From Cercozoa sp. M6MM (Eukaryota; Endomyxa: Ascetosporea): DNA of 40,325 bases. How positions within the stretch are numbered: the stretch's first letter is position 1; every line of letters begins with the position of its first letter. Below the pieces are notes generated by a model. The model was given only the letters and a program-made list of their open reading frames with translations. It did no database searches and was not told the origin of the DNA. The DNA lies in assembly GCA_040357565.1 (NCBI GenBank), contig JBDODJ010000103.1; one strand, 5' to 3'. Below, in pieces: positions 36,401 through 40,325 of this stretch. A program made the translations under genes and the position numbers.

Positions 36401-39266
36401 CACCTCAAAATCGATCATCAGATTCGACAACGACGGCCAAGTTCGTCAGATTCCTGCAACGCAGAAAACTCCGGAAAGCTGAACGTTTCGATCTCGCTCG
36501 AAGAAGCGTTCGCGCGATTCGTCTGGTCTCGAAATCAGCCCCGTTTTCGTTCATTGTCCGCGCTGACCCTTTCCATTGCAGCGCTGGCTTTAGCGTTGGT
36601 GCCTCAAGTAGATCTTAAACATCAGACGTTTGTGACAGCGCTTAGCGTCGTATCCATTGCGCTGACTGTCTTCACAGCCGCAGTCGGCCGCAACAACAAG
36701 AATGCGTCTCAAAAATTGCACGTTCGCTTGTTGCACCTTCATGATCTCGTGTTTGCATTTGCAGTCGCGCTGTCCTGCACTACTGTCATGACAGTGCTGC
36801 ACAGTCTCGCGTGGACACCGGTGCTTCTTTCTTCCGCAGGTCTAGGTCTTGCTGTGGCGCTTCTCGATGGACAGAGTATCGCGGCACTAGGTGTTTGCCT
36901 TGTGGTAAATCTCATCGAATCGGAGACACACTGTCTCGGCTGTCACTGTTAAGTTGTTGTTTTAGGCGGTGACGGCGACCGAACTAACACTAAATTTGGT
37001 CGATTACGATCGGCAGCATCCCGTGTGGTTGCTCTGTGTGGTATGCGCGCAGTCACTCGCATGCGTCTGCAGTATGGTGGATCAGTTCGTCACTCAGCAT
37101 CTCGCAACTCGCATGCACTTTCTTTTGGTATCTCTCATAGTATTTCAGTTCTGACTCGTACCTGAGAAAAGCTATTGACACGTATCTAGGTGCAAGCAAC
37201 TGCACTGGAACAGCACCGCGTGGACACTCTGCTGGCAACGTTGATGCCGCAGTTCGTGATAGGTCGACTGCGACGTGAGAAAGGTGTCCTGTCGGCTGCG
37301 TCGGCGTCCCGCTCGCTAAGCAGCATGCTGCCTTCGTCAGTGCCCATGAATCCAGTGCCCCAAACAGATCGATTTCCATCTGCCACTGTGTTCGAATCCG
37401 ACTTGGTGGGCTTCACGCGACTCAGTTCTGAGCTGAGTGCATCTCGAGTGGCTCGCATGCTGAACACTTTGTACCTGCAATACGACCGACTGCTAGCACA
37501 CACGGGCCTCGAGAAGATCGATACGATAGGCGATGCATTCATAGCGGTAAACTTCTTGGGCACACCTGACCCAGTGCTGCACTTTGCGCGTCGTGTCGTT
37601 CGCCTGCACCTGAAGCTGCGCAACGACTATTCCGATCCCTCCGACGACGATGTTGGTGCGCTGCTCGCACGGGTGGGTGTGCGAATCGGTATCGCCACAG
37701 GTCCTATCGTAGGTGCACTCATCGGCACGGCAGCCACGCGGTACCATGTGCTGGGTCCTGCCTTTGACACTGCCGTGGAACTCGAGTCAAAGTCGCAGGT
37801 AACTCCTGGCGGTTGCTGTATTTGTTAGAGTGTTTGTTCTATGCGAGCACTTTGAGCAGCCCCAGCAGGTGTTGGTGTGTCCACGCACTGCCCTTCGAGC
37901 TGTTGGTCGCTTTCGTTTTTCGAGTTACTCGCACGACGGCGAGTTCCTCGAGTGTCAACTGCGCAACAGCATGGTGTCGAAAGAACTGCTTGGAGTGGGC
38001 AAGCGCTTGAAGGATTCCGGATCTCCAGCACTCGAGTCGGGAAAGCGCTCGACTCTGAGTTCGAATTCATCGCTTTTCTCTACCTTGAGTAGCACTTTGG
38101 GCAGTACGGTTCGTTCGGCGGTGGAAGTGCAGACACGTACCAACACAACTGTCACGATTCCGAGCGACAGCAACTTCGACCGCAACTCTGTGATCTCACC
38201 GTCAGTGGTATCTCTAGCTCTGCTAGTAATTACAGTTTATTTTGCGCAACGGAGTTTTGTTGTTGTTGTCTAGACTCGGATGTACTCACGTCAAAGTGCG
38301 GTTTCAGTGGCTCTCGCCGACGTCTCACTGTGTCGTCGTGAAACCGTCGGCTTCTGGCTTATGGTGTGTTCTTGTACCTGTGAAGGTAGTATTTTAGTAA
38401 GGTGTATGTGAGTGGTATTGTAAATTATCAGAATGTACATCCGAATTTCCGAAACGTTGCGGTGCGCAAACGACTCAAGCACAGTACAGAGTATGTTCAC
38501 TTTCACTCCCAGTTGGCAAGCTTCAACACGACTGCTGTGCGAGCAGACAACAAGAGCAAATCCGTAGCCCAGTGTCGGGTCGTCACTTCAGTTTGTCTTG
38601 GTTGCGCAACACACTGACTCGTTCAGCCCACTCCGACAGCGAGCACCACGAAGAACTTGAAGAGTTCGGCCGTATGCGCCGCATGTGGGGATCTTTCATG
38701 AAAACTCGTCATCGTTCGTGCCTTCCTCTTTTACTTTTCTGCCTGTCAGTTCTTCGCGGAAATTGAATGTGCCTGTGTTCGTTCAGAGTCTTCAGAAGAT
38801 CGTTGAAAAAGCCAAGGCCAGCGGCGAGTCGACAGCGTGCAGTGCCCCCAAAGTCTCCAAATCGGTTCCGTCGCAAGCGCGACCGTGACGGCAAAAGTCG
38901 CACCCAAGCTGTGCTCAGAGCAGTGCGCGCACTGAGTTTGTCTCCCTCGCGAGCTTCGGCCTCGTCAGCAGCGAGTCGTATGCCGAAACACCCCAGCCTG
39001 GAGGTTCACAGAAACAAGGGGAGCGGCCCGTCACTATTCCGCTTTCCCACCATGCAAACGCAAGCAACAGGCGAGTTGAAGATCGACATAAACTCCTCCG
39101 AAGACGAAGACACCGAGTGCAAGAGCTCACTCGAAGCCAACGACGAATCGCTCAAAGTTCAAACGGTCAGTATTACTTTCAGCATAGTCCGTCACGAGCA
39201 GGTCTCGGATACCTTGTTTGCAGCCTGTAGCTTTCTGATCTAACCGAACGTGATGGTACTGACTGA
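33424..39266 (+). CDS. Membrane class III nucleotidyl cyclase with two catalytic domains
   Basis: Exons 1-14 (33424-33614 to 38274-38363) close to 4032 nt, 1344 aa. Order: basic N-terminus; a first membrane block with about five to six helices (for example LMLFFVSCLVSFCLASAVWL); cyclase domain A (from about 301) with VTIDEVVES-like helix residues, IKVEHVNNVYLLCGGL, IGVHSGPLVGAVIG and FGDTVNTASR; a second membrane block of about six helices (36540-37127); cyclase domain B (from 999) with TVFESDLVGFTRLS, LEKIDTIGDAFIAV and IGIATGPIVGALIG; and a long Ser/Arg-rich tail. A lacks the metal aspartates but keeps Asn521/Arg525. B keeps Asp1069 and Asp1113 but has LGPAFDTAVELE instead of the Asn/Arg site. 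The two should act together on one site. ATP or GTP as substrate is unresolved. The last exons (38432 onward) are less certain; the stop is at 39241-39243 or 39264-39266. Confidence 0.85.
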
Positions 39267-40136
39267 ACGATTTTCGATTCTAATTGGGCTGCGGCGCTGA
39301 CAGGGTAGTTTACAATTTGGCGACACTCGGCAGTTTAAACTTTGAAACCAGTTGTTTTCAAAATTTACAACTGAACAGTACAGCTTCTGCAACTGAACTG
39401 AGACACGAGCGTTGTGTTTGAGAACTTAAAAACTGATTTCTGCGCTTGCTCATACTGTCACATTACTCCATGTTGTATCATTACATTCTGCCTTTGTTTT
39501 AAATCCAGCACGACGATTAAATCCGCTATCTGACCAGTAGCATTTTGTCAAGATATAAACTTAAATTAGATCGAAAAAGTTCAATTCAGACCCGAAGTTT
39601 GAATTTCGGACACAAAGGCTTCGCTCGATACCAAGTTGCCCAGTGAGATACAGTAGACGCAGTAGTCAGGGATGTCACAGCCTTGTCGGAGTGGAGATCC
39701 GCTACGTCAATTGGCCTCTGTCCCACCGCTGAACTCAACGAGTACTGGATGCGACCGTCTCGCGCTGTGCCTGCCCTCAAGGTTTCTTTTTCGAATAAAT
39801 TCAATCGCAATCGACCATAGCTTCATATCGTGCCGGTGCATGTGTGGATTTTAGGAGCGATGCAGGGGTCGACATGACAACGAAAGTGTACGTGGTTGGT
39901 GCGGTTTACCCCGAAAGCGAGTCTAATCCTACCTCTGCGTCTCCGCAAAGCTCTCGCAACTGCGCGTCGTCATCGGCAATGGCCGGAGGTAGTGCAATGG
40001 TACCGAAAGCTGACAGACTGCGCGAGTAGTCTTCGAAAGTTTACGGTGTATCTAACAGGACGAAGGAGAGTGCATAGACTTGGGTGATTTGTGGTACGGT
40101 AATTTACATACATTTACTTCCACACAGCAGCCCAAA
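39267..40136. other. Region without a firm gene
   Basis: An AT-richer spacer follows the cyclase gene. A possible exon at 39854-39990 starts MTTKVYVVGAVYPESESNPT and ends at a GT donor, but its phase does not match the following exon, so it may be a 5' leader or unrelated. Nothing else was supported. Confidence 0.3.
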
Positions 40137-40212
40137 ATGACAGACATAAACCCCTTGTCCAACCTTCACAGTGGCAAGGACATGGTGTCTGTGGTGGTGA
40201 CCTTTAAAGAAG
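40137..40212 (+). CDS. First exon of an unrecognised gene (partial)
   Basis: After an acceptor-like CAG, ATG 40137 opens MTDINPLSNLHSGKDMVSVV then VTFKE and meets a GT donor at 40213. The following (CA)n run begins the intron, and the rest of the gene lies beyond the window. The family cannot be recognised from 25 residues. Confidence 0.4.
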
Positions 40213-40220
40213 GTACACAG

Positions 40221-40325
<105 letters not shown>

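Overview
The window is nuclear DNA of an intron-rich eukaryote, most likely unicellular. Genes sit a few hundred bases apart on both strands and are split by many short GT-AG introns, usually about 40-120 nt. Nothing is operon-like, and microsatellites ((CA)n, (GA)n, (TA)n, (TAGA)n) are frequent. The gene set is eukaryotic: a tail-anchored UBE2J-type E2, LYRM4/ISD11, a CDK, a bHLH factor, an hnRNP L-like RRM protein, VPS26, LENG1 and a twelve-helix-style class III cyclase. The cyclase layout and bHLH factor would suit a holozoan or another amoeboid or flagellate protist. The lineage is an inference; no marker here settles it.

Layout. 1-667 (+): C-terminal end of a proline-rich protein in mini-exons. 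1152-1948 (-): basic disordered protein. 2349-3637 (+): UBE2J-like E2. 3867-5543 (+): unrecognised, possibly mitochondrial protein. 5896-8301 (-): unrecognised helical protein ending in a (CA)n repeat. 8706-9101 (+): LYRM4. 9268-9897 (-): small unknown. 10343-11950 (+): CDK. 12194-12872 (-): coiled-coil protein. 13465-16711 (-): bHLH protein with a WW-like element, interrupted by an assembly gap. 16979-18022 (-): weak coding stretches. 18111-19735 (+): hnRNP L-like protein, overlapping tail to tail with a small minus-strand gene (19708-20084). 20248-23192 (+): secreted PqaA/AprA family protein. 23887-26162 (-): VPS26. 26407-27937 (-): dCTP deaminase. 28197-31108 (-): FAD amine oxidase. 31593-32795 (+): LENG1-like. 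33424-39266 (+): double cyclase. 40137 onward (+): first exon of a further gene.

Exon models were built by hand from splice sites, reading phase and family resemblance. For UBE2J, LYRM4, the CDK, the AprA-like gene, the dCTP deaminase, LENG1 and the cyclase (through exon 14), the phases close exactly across all exons.

The most interesting items are: a cyclase whose two catalytic halves carry complementary residues in the reverse order of animal adenylyl cyclases; an intron-rich dCTP deaminase in a eukaryote; a probable bHLH plus WW combination; and a family of C-rich introns beginning GTTTTACCCC whose orientation mostly follows transcription.
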